A DNA stretch of 64,000 nt from an uncultured Caldilinea sp. (GTDB lineage: Bacteria > Chloroflexota > Anaerolineae > Caldilineales > Caldilineaceae). The notes under the pieces were generated by a model. It was not told where the DNA came from. It searched no databases and worked only from the letters and a program-made list of their open reading frames with translations. Of the stretch, positions 23,212 through 40,071 are shown piece after piece (positions within the stretch are counted from its first letter, which is position 1; every line of letters starts with the position of its first letter). Position numbers and translations under genes: made by a program. The DNA is taken from the NCBI RefSeq assembly GCF_937128415.1, contig NZ_CAKZMJ010000054.1, positions 1 to 64,000 of the forward strand, in the 5' to 3' direction.

Positions 23212-24773
23212 GTCGAACGCCGTTGCTCCTGCTGGGCCAGACCGCTCAATAAGAGTTGCATCAGCAGCGGATTTTGAGGGGCGGGCAATGACTGCATCCA
23301 GCGCGAGAGGGTGGCCGCTTGCTCCGCAGCCTTTTGATCGCCGGAGATGGCGAGCCAGAGCGCCTGCGCCTGAAGGGCGGCCCTCATCCCTTCCAGGAAG
23401 GAATCTCGCTGCGGCGACGCCTCGATCTCATGAAGGATGTGATGGATGAAGCTGCGGGCGTGGTCGGGCGACAGAGGAGTGGGCAGCGGCGGCAACATGC
23501 TCCAGACGTTGCTCGCCCACTTCGTCCAGACGTGCATGGCTGGATGCTCGAGCAGCCGGGCCGCCATGTGCGCCAGCTCTTCCGCGTTCGACCGACCGGA
23601 AGCAACCTCGACTTCCTCGTTGAAGAAAGACTGGTGTGACTCTGGCAAGGCGGGGGCGGCGAACTGCCAGAGCAAATCGTTGTACAGCCTGTATTCGCCG
23701 GGCAGTTCGGCGCTTTCCTTTTGTTTCCAGTGGGCCTCCAGCGCGCGCTGCAATAGCCAGCGCCCGGCGTCAAAGGGCGCCTCCAGGAGAAGGCCCTGCG
23801 CCTCTTCCGACGGCTCGAGAGGGATGAGTTCTCCGATCGGTCTTTGAGGAGGCAACTGGGCGTCATTGATATTCTCGGCGCCGGAACAGCCAAAGACGCC
23901 GAGATGCAAAACGACCCTCACCCAGAGGAGAACGCCATCGCTGCGGTTCTGCGCGCTGGCGTTGCGGACGAACCAGAGAACGCAATGTCCACTGGCGTCG
24001 CACGGGCCGAGCAGGGCGCGCCAGCCTTCGGGCGAGGGCGGTTGATAGCGCTTGCCGGTGAATTGGAGCTTGCGAAGACTCCGCTGCGCCTGCTCAGCAA
24101 GCGCCGGCGGCAAGGTGAAGGCCAGAGTGTGGAGGGCGCGCAAGGCCTGAGGGGCGGAGTCGAGCGCCGCCAGCGCCGATAACCGTTCCAGCGCGGCGCG
24201 GGCGACCGAACTTCGTCGATCCTGGGCGATCAAACGCAGCAGTTCGACGCGATCTGCAGGCGCCATCCGGTCGAGCAGATCGAGCACCATGAAGGCGACG
24301 TCGACGCCATGCTCCTGCATTTGCGTCACATACTCCAGCAAGATATGACGATTGGCGCGCCCCTCCTCGATCGCCTCTTGCAGGCTCTGCATGGCGATCT
24401 CGTTGTTGCCGGCCAGGTCGCTGATCAGCGCAGGCGAGACCGTTTCACCCAGGTAGCGTTCCAGAATCAGTTGGGCGCTGACGCGTTCGAGGGGCGTCCG
24501 TTGACGGTTGCCTACGACCTCGCGCAGCCGCGGCGCGATCATCTCAGGCGGCAACAACGCACAGAGATGGCCCAAACCGCCGCGCAGCTGGCTATTGGCC
24601 TCGCCAAGATGGCGTAGCACGGCGCCGACCAGACCCTCAGGCGGGAAGCGCCCGACCAAGTCTTGCGCCATGGCGATTAACTCCGCCTCCGTCGTCGCAT
24701 CGCCCAACGCCTGAATGGCCGCTTCGATCTGGCGTCGCTCCTGAAGATTCTGGATAATTCCTCCCTCGCTCAT
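23208..24773 (-). CDS. hypothetical protein with HEAT-like helical repeats
   Basis: A 521-residue soluble protein not recognised as a known enzyme. Residues about 15-240 are a series of amphipathic helices with Ala/Leu spacing like HEAT or armadillo repeats. The middle (about 245-330) is probably globular, and the C-terminal third is again helical. There is no signal peptide or membrane segment. It is translationally coupled to the membrane glycosyltransferase at 20905, so it may be a cytoplasmic partner of it. No clear ribosome-binding site precedes the ATG at 24773. Confidence 0.6.
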   Translation of the reverse strand: MSEGGIIQNLQERRQIEAAIQALGDATTEAELIAMAQDLVGRFPPEGLVGAVLRHLGEANSQLRGGLGHLCALLPPEMIAPRLREVVGNRQRTPLERVSAQLILERYLGETVSPALISDLAGNNEIAMQSLQEAIEEGRANRHILLEYVTQMQEHGVDVAFMVLDLLDRMAPADRVELLRLIAQDRRSSVARAALERLSALAALDSAPQALRALHTLAFTLPPALAEQAQRSLRKLQFTGKRYQPPSPEGWRALLGPCDASGHCVLWFVRNASAQNRSDGVLLWVRVVLHLGVFGCSGAENINDAQLPPQRPIGELIPLEPSEEAQGLLLEAPFDAGRWLLQRALEAHWKQKESAELPGEYRLYNDLLWQFAAPALPESHQSFFNEEVEVASGRSNAEELAHMAARLLEHPAMHVWTKWASNVWSMLPPLPTPLSPDHARSFIHHILHEIEASPQRDSFLEGMRAALQAQALWLAISGDQKAAEQAATLSRWMQSLPAPQNPLLMQLLLSGLAQQEQRRST

Positions 24774-24846
24774 GACGTTCTAGCTTATCTGCGCACGCAG
24801 GCATCTGTCAAACCGCCTGTCCCGCCTTCATTCACCCCCTGGGCTG

Positions 24847-24874
24847 TTCCGACTCGCCCGATCGATGGTACAAT
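24847..24874 (+). promoter_or_regulatory. possible promoter of the sugar isomerase
   Basis: TTCCGA (24847-24852), 16 bp, TACAAT (24869-24874), 50 bp ahead of the start at 24925. The -35 is weak. Confidence 0.4.
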
Positions 24875-24924
24875 AACCTCAAATCTTTTCTTGGAATCCA
24901 TGTACATCAGAAAGAAAACAAACC

Positions 24925-25716
<792 letters not shown>

Positions 25717-25733
25717 TCGACGAGGGAAAGAAG

Positions 25734-26144
25734 ATGGCGCGCACCGCGATGTTTGCAGGGCTGGTCTTTGATCAAAGCGGCCGCGTCGCCGAAGTGACGC
25801 ATGTCGGCGAAAATGCCTGCTACGTGGTCTACGAAGACGATTTCAAGCGACACATCGACGCCGAGATCGTCGATCGGCAGGTGTTGCGCTTCATGCGACA
25901 ACAGGTCGAAGGCAGCCGCGACCTTGCCGTCGGCGCCATCCTGGAAATGATCGGGCGCGACGATCTGTTCACAAAGGCGGCGGTCGAATCGACCATCGAA
26001 CACATGGAGGACGCCGTCGGTCAGCCGATCCCCGAGGAAGCGCGCCAGTGGCTCGGAATGTTAGGGTTCAAGATCATCATTGACGAACAGGGGACGGTGG
26101 TCGATATTCAGATGCCCGCCGGCGGCGTCGATGAGGGCGAATAG
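25734..26144 (+). CDS. small hypothetical protein
   Basis: A 136-residue acidic, soluble protein. It opens with a beta-rich stretch (GLVFDQSGRVAEVTHVGE, residues 9-26) and continues with helices; residues about 66-100 are Asp/Glu-rich. It does not match a family I can name. GAGGGAAAGAAG directly precedes the ATG. The two-beta-hairpin N-terminus plus the closing GFKIIIDEQGTVVDIQMP (110-127) suggests a small mixed alpha/beta domain. It is probably co-transcribed with the upstream sugar isomerase and ends before a bidirectional hairpin at 26192. Confidence 0.65.
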   Translation: MARTAMFAGLVFDQSGRVAEVTHVGENACYVVYEDDFKRHIDAEIVDRQVLRFMRQQVEGSRDLAVGAILEMIGRDDLFTKAAVESTIEHMEDAVGQPIPEEARQWLGMLGFKIIIDEQGTVVDIQMPAGGVDEGE

Positions 26145-26191
26145 AACTCATCCGTCGTTGCAAGCCGTCATTCCAATCGACGACTGCGAAG

Positions 26192-26222
26192 GAGCGGGAA
26201 CCCTATCCTGGGGTTCCCGCTC
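26192..26222. terminator. hairpin between convergent genes
   Basis: A 12-bp stem, GAGCGGGAACCC with GGGTTCCCGCTC, and a seven-base loop lie between the small protein gene and the NYN gene. Only weak T runs follow on the plus strand. Confidence 0.65.
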
Positions 26223-26233
26223 GATACGTTTGT

Positions 26234-30609
<4,376 letters not shown>

Positions 30610-30647
30610 TCGGCGCCGAGCCGCACCGAGCAAGTGAAGAGATTTCC

Positions 30648-30676
30648 GAACGGGCGAGGCAAGACCTCGCCCGTTC
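30648..30676 (+). terminator. hairpin between dnaK and grpE
   Basis: A perfect 12-bp stem, GAACGGGCGAGG with CCTCGCCCGTTC, has a five-base loop and is followed by TTTGCT. It may attenuate grpE-dnaJ transcription, giving more DnaK than cochaperones, or protect the dnaK mRNA end. Confidence 0.7.
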
Positions 30677-30730
30677 TTTGCTAAATAAAACATTGAGCAC
30701 ATCTGTGCAGAGTGAAAGGGGACGAATCTT

Positions 30731-31510
<780 letters not shown>

Positions 31511-31519
31511 GGGTAGCCT

Positions 31520-32491
31520 ATGGAAGTCAAAGATTATTATCAAATCCTTGGCGTGCCGCGCACCGCTGACGAAAAGGAAATCAAAAAAGCCTTTCGGAAG
31601 CTGGCGCAAAAATATCATCCGGATAAGAATCCGGGCAATAAAGAAGCCGAGCAAAAATTCAAGGAAATCAATGAGGCGTACACGGTGCTCTCCGACCCGG
31701 AAAAACGCGCCAAATACGATCGATTCGGCGCGCAGTGGGAGCAATATGCACGCGCCGGCGGCCGTCCGGAAGATTTCGATTGGAGCTCCTGGAGCGCCGG
31801 CCCTGGGACGGGAGGAACCTACACGCGCACCATCACGCCGGAGGAGTTCGAGCAGCTGTTCGGCGGAATGGGAGGCTTCTCCAGCTTCTTCGACACGCTC
31901 TTTGGAGGCGCTCGCAGCGCCACGGGCCGCACCAGAACCGGTCGGCGCACCACGAGGAGCGATTTCGGCTTTGACTCGATGGGCGCCGCTGTGGAAACCC
32001 CGGCCGCCGAAACAACGGTGCAGATCACGCTGGATGAAGCGTTTCGCGGAACCACGCGCGTGCTCGAACGCAGCGACGGCTCGCGCATCGAGGTGAACAT
32101 CCCGCGCGGCGTGCAGACCGGCTCCAAAGTGCGCATGCGCGGGGCAGCCGGGCAAGGCGACGTGATTCTCAACATCGAGGTGTTGCCGGACCCGCGCTTC
32201 ACGCGCGAGGGGGACAATCTGCGCGTCACCGTGCCGGTCGATCTCTACACCGCCATTCTGGGCGGCGAGGTGCAGGTGCAGGCGCCCGACAAAACGGTGG
32301 CGCTGCGCATCCCGCCAGGCACGCAAAACGGCAAGGTCTTCCGGCTGAGAGGACTGGGCATGCCGCATCTGAAGAACCCGGACCAACGTGGCGATCTGTT
32401 GGCGGTGGTGAACGTTCAGTTGCCAACCGACCTCACCGAACGGGAGAAACAACTCTTTCAGGAGCTGCGTCAACTGCGCCAGCGTCGGTAA
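31520..32491 (+). CDS. DnaJ/CbpA-type J-domain cochaperone without zinc fingers
   Basis: Stimulates DnaK ATPase. The 323-residue protein begins with a canonical J domain (1-70) with H33-P34-D35. A Gly/Ser/Phe-rich linker (about 71-165) and two C-terminal beta-barrel domains follow (about 170-315; VNIPRGVQTGSKVRMRG near 193 and LRIPPGTQNGKVFRLRG near 262). The four CxxCxGxG repeats of DnaJ are missing, so it is a class B J-protein like CbpA, here in the position usually held by dnaJ. It is the last gene of the dnaK operon. Confidence 0.93.
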   Translation: MEVKDYYQILGVPRTADEKEIKKAFRKLAQKYHPDKNPGNKEAEQKFKEINEAYTVLSDPEKRAKYDRFGAQWEQYARAGGRPEDFDWSSWSAGPGTGGTYTRTITPEEFEQLFGGMGGFSSFFDTLFGGARSATGRTRTGRRTTRSDFGFDSMGAAVETPAAETTVQITLDEAFRGTTRVLERSDGSRIEVNIPRGVQTGSKVRMRGAAGQGDVILNIEVLPDPRFTREGDNLRVTVPVDLYTAILGGEVQVQAPDKTVALRIPPGTQNGKVFRLRGLGMPHLKNPDQRGDLLAVVNVQLPTDLTEREKQLFQELRQLRQRR

Positions 32492-32535
32492 ATGACGTTT
32501 GGACGCCTGTCTTTTCTAAAGTCGAACCAGGCGGC

Positions 32536-32544
32536 TGTTATAAT
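32536..32544 (+). promoter_or_regulatory. extended -10 promoter of the GNAT gene
   Basis: TGTTATAAT is a consensus -10 with the TG extension, about 130 bp ahead of the GNAT start. There is no strong -35, which the extended element can replace. Confidence 0.5.
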
Positions 32545-32672
32545 CGTTCTTATTGTGGACATGTTGCGCAGTGCGTTTTGCGCAAGCGAAGACGGATCCA
32601 GGTCTTGCACAAAACCAAGCGCGAAATCCAGTTGCACTTGCCTGGAACTCAACAGAAGGGACAGGTCACAAT

Positions 32673-33542
32673 ATGTCGGTCACTCCCATCCACCCGGCTG
32701 ATTTGAGCGACGTGGCGCGTTTGATCGCAAAGCAAAATGCAAACCCGGAGACGCAGTGCCTGTACAGCGGGGAACGCGCCGAAGAGATCGAGGCAGCGCT
32801 GCGAAAACAGACGGCTCCCTGTTATGTAGTGGTGCGCGAGGGGCGGACGCTCATCGGCGCCATGGGATGCGAAGTTGAGGAGGAACGGGGGTATCTCCAG
32901 GGGCCGTTCGTAGACGGCGCCGACTTCGACGCAGTCGCCGACGCGCTCTGGTCGGCGCTGCAAATGCAGATTGCGTCTCTTACGGGCTGGGAGGCGTTTC
33001 TGCATGTGCGCAACGAGCGCGGCGCCGCCTTCTATCTCAGACAGGGGTTCCGTCGAGGGCAGACCGCGCAGATTTATGTGCTGCCGGCTTCGGCTTTGCA
33101 GCCGATCGAAGGCGAGCCTGCGCGTCGTTTCACCCCTGAATGTGCGGCGGGCGTGCGCGCCTTGCATGAGCTGGCCTTCGCCGACAGCCCCGACTCCATT
33201 GAGCCGTTTATGAACGGCGACGATGAAACTCGCTGCTTATTCGTCTATGTGGACAAGGGACGCTGCGTCGGGTATGTGGCGGCCTCGGTGAACGACAACC
33301 CGCGCGAAGGCTCCATCGATCTGCTGGCGGTCGACGCCTCCGTGCGCAACCGCGGATATGGCCGCCGGCTGCTGCTTACGGCTGCACACTGGCTGATCCG
33401 CGAACGAGGCATGCCCCAGGTCGGCCTCACGGTGCGCGATATGCGCGCCGATGCCCGAGGACTCTATCAGCGATCTGGCTTTCGACTGCTTCACACAGGC
33501 GTCGGCTATGCACGCGAATTCCCCACAAACAAACGACGCTAG
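32673..33542 (+). CDS. GNAT-family N-acetyltransferase
   Basis: The 289-residue protein appears to have two GNAT folds. The first (about 1-135) lacks a clear acetyl-CoA loop. The second (about 150-285) has LLAVDASVRNRGYGRRLL with the R-x-x-G-x-G-type pyrophosphate-binding loop near 225 and ends in GLYQRSGFRLLHTGVGYAR. It would acetylate an amine; the acceptor is unknown. The ATG at 32673, behind GAAGGGACAGG, matches the domain start better than an ATG 120 bp upstream. It is a single gene with its own promoter. Confidence 0.82.
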   Translation: MSVTPIHPADLSDVARLIAKQNANPETQCLYSGERAEEIEAALRKQTAPCYVVVREGRTLIGAMGCEVEEERGYLQGPFVDGADFDAVADALWSALQMQIASLTGWEAFLHVRNERGAAFYLRQGFRRGQTAQIYVLPASALQPIEGEPARRFTPECAAGVRALHELAFADSPDSIEPFMNGDDETRCLFVYVDKGRCVGYVAASVNDNPREGSIDLLAVDASVRNRGYGRRLLLTAAHWLIRERGMPQVGLTVRDMRADARGLYQRSGFRLLHTGVGYAREFPTNKRR

Positions 33543-33604
33543 AGCTGTCTAGCGCCGGTTCACCCGTGGCGGCGCCTCCGATTGTCGAAATTTCTTGCTT
33601 TGCG

Positions 33605-33613
33605 TGATATGAT
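33605..33613 (+). promoter_or_regulatory. extended -10 promoter of the second acyl-CoA dehydrogenase
   Basis: TGATATGAT is an extended -10 element 47 bp ahead of the start at 33661. TTGTCG at 33582 is too far (20 bp) to be an ideal -35. Confidence 0.4.
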
Positions 33614-33660
33614 GGGAAAAATCATTCACGCCGCGCAATTGCTTTCCAGAGGAGTTTGCC

Positions 33661-34887
<1,227 letters not shown>

Positions 34888-34907
34888 CAAACGGCGATGA
34901 CCCACTG

Positions 34908-35999
<1,092 letters not shown>

Positions 36000-36092
36000 G
36001 TTAAGAATAACTCGAGGTGATTTTTAAAACAGTAGCGTCAACCTATTCTTTCCGCAGAAGGAAGCAGCGTGTAATGTCGTTATCTCAAATGA

Positions 36093-36689
36093 TTATTCAT
36101 GCTCGTCAAGCGGCATTGGTGCAAGCTGTTTGATCTCACCTGCTTCAAGCCGGAAGATCAACGCATTCTGACCGGTGCCATCGTGAAATAAGAAAGACTG
36201 CAAAGGGGTGTAAATTACGACGCCGTATTCCCCTGGAGGAACGTTAAGAAATACAAATGCGCCGGAGTCTGTCTTGATATCTGCAACTTTGTCTGCACCC
36301 ACATTGAGACTTATAAACGGAACATCGATCTCCGAGCCATTGTCAAGTTTGGCTTTTGTATAGATGACCGGGGCAAGATAAAAGTCTCCTGCGAGTAGAT
36401 ACTTGGTGAACGGAGTTTTAGAAATAACGCTGCCGCACACAACCCCCAAATGATTCGGGGGCGGAGGAAAGTCGAGTTCGCAGCCGCTTTCAGGCTCAAC
36501 ACGGAGACTTTCCAGAGGGGATTCAGGTTGGGCTAAAGGAGAAGTTTGCACTGCAAGCGGCGATTCTACAGCGACCGCTTCGGTCGGTTCAACTGTTTCA
36601 ACAGGCGCAGGTTGAGAGTCACAAGCTACAAGTAACGTGAGTGAAAACAAAATTATAAAAATAAAACGCATTGTTGATGAAGAAAACAT
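36093..36689 (-). CDS. small lipoprotein with a carboxypeptidase-regulatory-like domain
   Basis: The 198-residue product starts with a hydrophobic signal and lipobox LLVAC (Cys23 from the ATG at 36689, or Cys17 from an internal ATG). A Pro/Glu/Val-rich spacer runs to about residue 65. The C-terminal 125 residues are beta-rich, with GAFVFLNVPPGEYGVVIY, the pattern of transthyretin-like carboxypeptidase-regulatory domains found in surface proteins. GGAGAAG precedes the ATG. It is the downstream neighbour of a four-domain secreted protein, separated by a strong hairpin, and is the first gene inside the lower-GC block. Confidence 0.65.
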   Translation of the reverse strand: MFSSSTMRFIFIILFSLTLLVACDSQPAPVETVEPTEAVAVESPLAVQTSPLAQPESPLESLRVEPESGCELDFPPPPNHLGVVCGSVISKTPFTKYLLAGDFYLAPVIYTKAKLDNGSEIDVPFISLNVGADKVADIKTDSGAFVFLNVPPGEYGVVIYTPLQSFLFHDGTGQNALIFRLEAGEIKQLAPMPLDEHE

Positions 36690-36744
36690 AACTTCTTCTC
36701 CCAATTCGTCAATTGTTTGTCTGAAATTACAAATACGAATCTAA

Positions 36745-36766
36745 AGGGGGCGCTGGTGCGCCCCCT
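36745..36766 (-). terminator. intrinsic terminator after the secreted four-domain protein
   Basis: AGGGGGCGC and GCGCCCCCT form a 9-bp stem with a TGGT loop. TTTAGATTC follows on the minus strand. Confidence 0.65.
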
Positions 36767-36806
36767 GTTGAACTTAGAGAACTGAGTGCCAGGCGAGGGT
36801 CGACCG

Positions 36807-38216
36807 TTATCGATTAATGCCGTTATTCGAGGCGTACGGGTCACCAGCTGCCGCCGGTCCGATGATTGAAAGGTTGTAGATGCCCACAATCGGTTGACCA
36901 CATTCCACGAGAACGCTGCCGTTGAAGTTTGTCTTGTTGTTGATCAAGACGGTCTCTGCGAAGACCGAATTGGAGCCATTGGCCGCCAGAGGCACATTCG
37001 AGATGACATCGCCGTTTGAGAAAGTGTATGTGCAGGTTGTTGCCTGATTCGTCGTATTGGCTATCTGGAAGCCGCCGCGGAAGCTATTTTGTCCCAAAGC
37101 TACAATCTGCGGGAAGAACATTCTGACGCTTTGTTGACCATCGGGCACACCACTGTACGTAGCGCCCTGTCCGATCAACGCAGGCTGCACGCCGCCGCCT
37201 GTGCGGTTGTCCTCATTCACCGTGCAGGCAATTTGACCGCCGGTCGAGGTGACGACGGCGCTTCCAAAACCTCTGGGAATGGCATCCAGAGTAGCATTGC
37301 CGGTGCTGCCGAAGTACCCTAGCCAGGACTGACCAACTTGCACATTCGACTTAGACAGCGTCGCCGAGACGGTTTGTCCATTGGCCTGGTTGATCATGGT
37401 CACCTGCATCGTCATGTTTGCTGTGCCAGGGCCAAGATTTTGACAAGCCCAACCGGCAGTGTACCCCAAACCAGAAAGATTCTTAGAGACGCGCGGCAGG
37501 AACACTGTGGATGCACCCTGCTTAAACGTATTGAAGCTTAAGAGCTGCGCCCCAGTTTTGCTGTAAATAGCCACAGCGCCTGCCAGGGGGGTAGTCCCAT
37601 TGACAGATTCAAACTTTGCAGAGCCGATGAACCCGTTCGGTAAGCCAGCCTGTTCTTGATAGAAGACCCTTGAAGCATTCCCAGGAATCGGGAACTGCGC
37701 CGGAGTGCCCACTTGATTCCCGTTGGCATCATAGTAGGTGACTCTGACCTGCGTCTCTGAATTGCTGGCATTTTGAATTGCAACATAGGAGCTGAAGCCG
37801 CCGCCGGCGTTGTTCAACACCTGGGTTGCATATTGAACCGGCCCTGTATCATCGCTTGCCACGCCTTCCGCTGTTCCAACGCGTTGGACGCCGCTCGTGG
37901 TTTGAGTATTGACCGAGCATGCCACTTCGGCGCCTGCCCCCACAACCGCTGAACCAAGAAAACCGGCCGGCAACCCTGGAATATTCGGCGAGAACAACAA
38001 CCAAGGACTATTCGGCGCGAGGTTGTTATTGTTAACTGTAGTTACGAGAGCGCCTGTCTGATTGTAGAAACTGATGCTGGCTACAGTCGAGTTGTTTGTA
38101 AGGTTCAGACACGCAATACCGCTTGCATAGGAACCGGACGGTTGAGCAAAAACCGCCTTTGGCAATAACAGTGCGACGCCCGCAAATACAATTGTTAGTA
38201 ACAATCGCTTCATCAT
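36807..38216 (-). CDS. secreted protein with four similar beta-domains
   Basis: The 469-residue product has a classical signal peptide (cleavage likely after VFA, residue 24) and then four related Asn/Gly/Thr-rich modules at about 31-105, 128-213, 225-315 and 340-445. Modules share a pattern: a start like A-C-L-N-L or V-A-I-Q-N, then G-L-P-x-G-F-x-G-S-A in the second half, and a closing cysteine or A-I-Y motif. No catalytic motif is visible; it is probably a surface or extracellular structural or adhesive protein. The ATG at 38216 (GGAGG six bases upstream) is preferred over the ATG at 38240. It lies beside glycan genes in the lower-GC block. Confidence 0.75.
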   Translation of the reverse strand: MMKRLLLTIVFAGVALLLPKAVFAQPSGSYASGIACLNLTNNSTVASISFYNQTGALVTTVNNNNLAPNSPWLLFSPNIPGLPAGFLGSAVVGAGAEVACSVNTQTTSGVQRVGTAEGVASDDTGPVQYATQVLNNAGGGFSSYVAIQNASNSETQVRVTYYDANGNQVGTPAQFPIPGNASRVFYQEQAGLPNGFIGSAKFESVNGTTPLAGAVAIYSKTGAQLLSFNTFKQGASTVFLPRVSKNLSGLGYTAGWACQNLGPGTANMTMQVTMINQANGQTVSATLSKSNVQVGQSWLGYFGSTGNATLDAIPRGFGSAVVTSTGGQIACTVNEDNRTGGGVQPALIGQGATYSGVPDGQQSVRMFFPQIVALGQNSFRGGFQIANTTNQATTCTYTFSNGDVISNVPLAANGSNSVFAETVLINNKTNFNGSVLVECGQPIVGIYNLSIIGPAAAGDPYASNNGINR

Positions 38217-38322
38217 CGTTTTCCTCCACACTTGAAACAAAGGTTACATCACGCACAATGCAGGTTACAGCTATAGTCCGAAACAGAACTTACAGCCCGA
38301 AAATACTATGGCGAACCACAAA

Positions 38323-39339
38323 TTACAATACCCCGTTCGGATTATTTCGCGTAACCCTGGCGAAGGAAAGCAGTTTTTTCAAATTCGTAGGCCAGTGCTT
38401 CGACCACAGGAACACAGCGCCTAACTGTAGCATCTCGGACAATATGACTATAATCCGGAGAAGAAGACTCACTGTGATCGTTAAAGGGAGAGGGGCCAAA
38501 GGAGATAACATGACCCCCATCGTCGCTTCTCGAACGCCGAGGCCCGCGGGTACAAAAATTACGATGAAACCTAATACGCTAGAAAACGTGAGCGCAATCA
38601 AACTATCGATGAAGGTGACATCAGCCGTCCCATCCACTGCCTTGATGAACAGCAACGTAGCGCCTGAAAGAGCAAGCCATCCCAGCCCTCCCGCCACCCA
38701 GGCAATCAGCATCCATATGATAAATTTGGCCTTGCTATATTGCTGGTTTGTTCTTGCTGAAAGCACTTTATCGCCAGCATAGAGCGTCCAAATTGCAGTC
38801 GCCAGCACGACTAGCAACAGGCCCAAAAGCGACCAAATCCGATAGTGATGGAAATGGACAATTGAAGTTGGAAAGGCAGCCGTGAACGCAAACCCCAGGC
38901 TGGCTCCACTGCCGATCAAAATAACGGCCTCAGTTGCAATGATGAAAAAGGCTGAAGAGGTGCTGAGGATGGAGTTGATCAAATATCCTTTGCTTAAATA
39001 GTGCCAACCGTAGCCGGGCAAATATTTTGCTACATTGGACACCATGTGCACTATCAAATTTTGTTGCCATGGCAAATCCAAATGAAATGAACGCATGACG
39101 CAATGCCAAACCACGCCGCCTAGCAACGATGCAATGAAAACGAGCACCGCCCCTGCATAGACCGGGCCAAAGCGCAACGCCTCAGATCGAGCTTGAAACT
39201 CACTTATGCCGGCGACGACGGCCCAGCCCATGAAAACGAACGCCGCCACTACGAACATTATTTTAAAAATGTTCATGAGCGGCGAGGACAAAATCTTCTT
39301 ATGCAAATATTGAGCTTTTCGGAGAAAATTTATCTCCAT
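38323..39339 (-). CDS. flippase-like membrane protein (UPF0104/AglD type)
   Basis: A 338-residue protein with about eight membrane segments. The family motifs are SNVAKYLPGYGWHY near 102 and VPAGLGVREATMG near 270, as in lysylphosphatidylglycerol-synthase transmembrane-region proteins. In glycan clusters such proteins are proposed to move lipid-linked saccharides. It is the last gene of the glycan run, 3 bp after a methyltransferase stop. It is a distinct paralogue of the flippase at 6357. Confidence 0.8.
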   Translation of the reverse strand: MEINFLRKAQYLHKKILSSPLMNIFKIMFVVAAFVFMGWAVVAGISEFQARSEALRFGPVYAGAVLVFIASLLGGVVWHCVMRSFHLDLPWQQNLIVHMVSNVAKYLPGYGWHYLSKGYLINSILSTSSAFFIIATEAVILIGSGASLGFAFTAAFPTSIVHFHHYRIWSLLGLLLVVLATAIWTLYAGDKVLSARTNQQYSKAKFIIWMLIAWVAGGLGWLALSGATLLFIKAVDGTADVTFIDSLIALTFSSVLGFIVIFVPAGLGVREATMGVMLSPLAPLPLTITVSLLLRIIVILSEMLQLGAVFLWSKHWPTNLKKLLSFARVTRNNPNGVL

Positions 39340-39342
39340 TTT

Positions 39343-40071
39343 TTATTCGGAACGCACACAAATAAACAAGAAACTATATGAAAGATTAAAAGGTGTGATC
39401 GGAGAGAGAAGAGGGAAAGTGAGCTTAAGCGGAGATTTGCGGTACCAACCAAGATCGTGCACCGTCCTGGGGAAACAGAGATTGTATTTATATTCTTTTA
39501 CAATTTTGAGACCGGCTTGCAAAATCAGATGACGCCACTGCCCCGCTGTGGCGAATCGCTCGATAGTCTGAGAATGACTGACGGGAAAACCCCGACGCCA
39601 GACATGCCATATTATGTCTAATAAATAGTAACTATTAGGCACCAAGATTGCGATGCGTCCCCCTGGCTTTAAAACTCGTTTCATCTCTTGAAGGCCGCGT
39701 TCTGGGTTAAGAAAGTGCTCCAAACTGCCTAAATTCGTTACAAAATCGAATGAATCGCCAGCAAATGGAAGATTTTCTCCATCACCGACAGCTACTACGA
39801 TTCTGCCAGATAATTGATTGGCAGTTTGAACTGCAATCGTCGAGAAATCAAGACCATATGCATCGATCCCGCGCTTGCGAGCCCAATAGATCATATGGCC
39901 CTCACCGCATGCAATGTCGAGCAGAGTCCCCTTGTGGGCCCCTAGTTTGTCTAAAACCCAGAGGTAGAATGCATCAGTTTCTCGCAAAAAACCTGGGACC
40001 TGATAATAAGTCTCGTACTGTTGTAGGGCAAAATGCCAAAGGTTTTCCATCGAAACTTTTTCACAATTCAT
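39343..40071 (-). CDS. class I SAM methyltransferase (glycan cluster, 1 of 4)
   Basis: The 242-residue product has SAM loop LLDIACGEGHM near 50, acidic DAYGLDFS near 69, and LGSLEHFLNPERGLQEMKR near 113 (motif IV/V of the Methyltransf_11 family). The C-terminal part is hydrophobic and aromatic. It probably methylates a sugar or lipid carrier intermediate; no direct evidence. Its ATG overlaps the stop of the GT4 gene by 4 bp. Base composition is clearly lower in GC than the flanks. Confidence 0.82.
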   Translation of the reverse strand: MNCEKVSMENLWHFALQQYETYYQVPGFLRETDAFYLWVLDKLGAHKGTLLDIACGEGHMIYWARKRGIDAYGLDFSTIAVQTANQLSGRIVVAVGDGENLPFAGDSFDFVTNLGSLEHFLNPERGLQEMKRVLKPGGRIAILVPNSYYLLDIIWHVWRRGFPVSHSQTIERFATAGQWRHLILQAGLKIVKEYKYNLCFPRTVHDLGWYRKSPLKLTFPLLSPITPFNLSYSFLFICVRSE

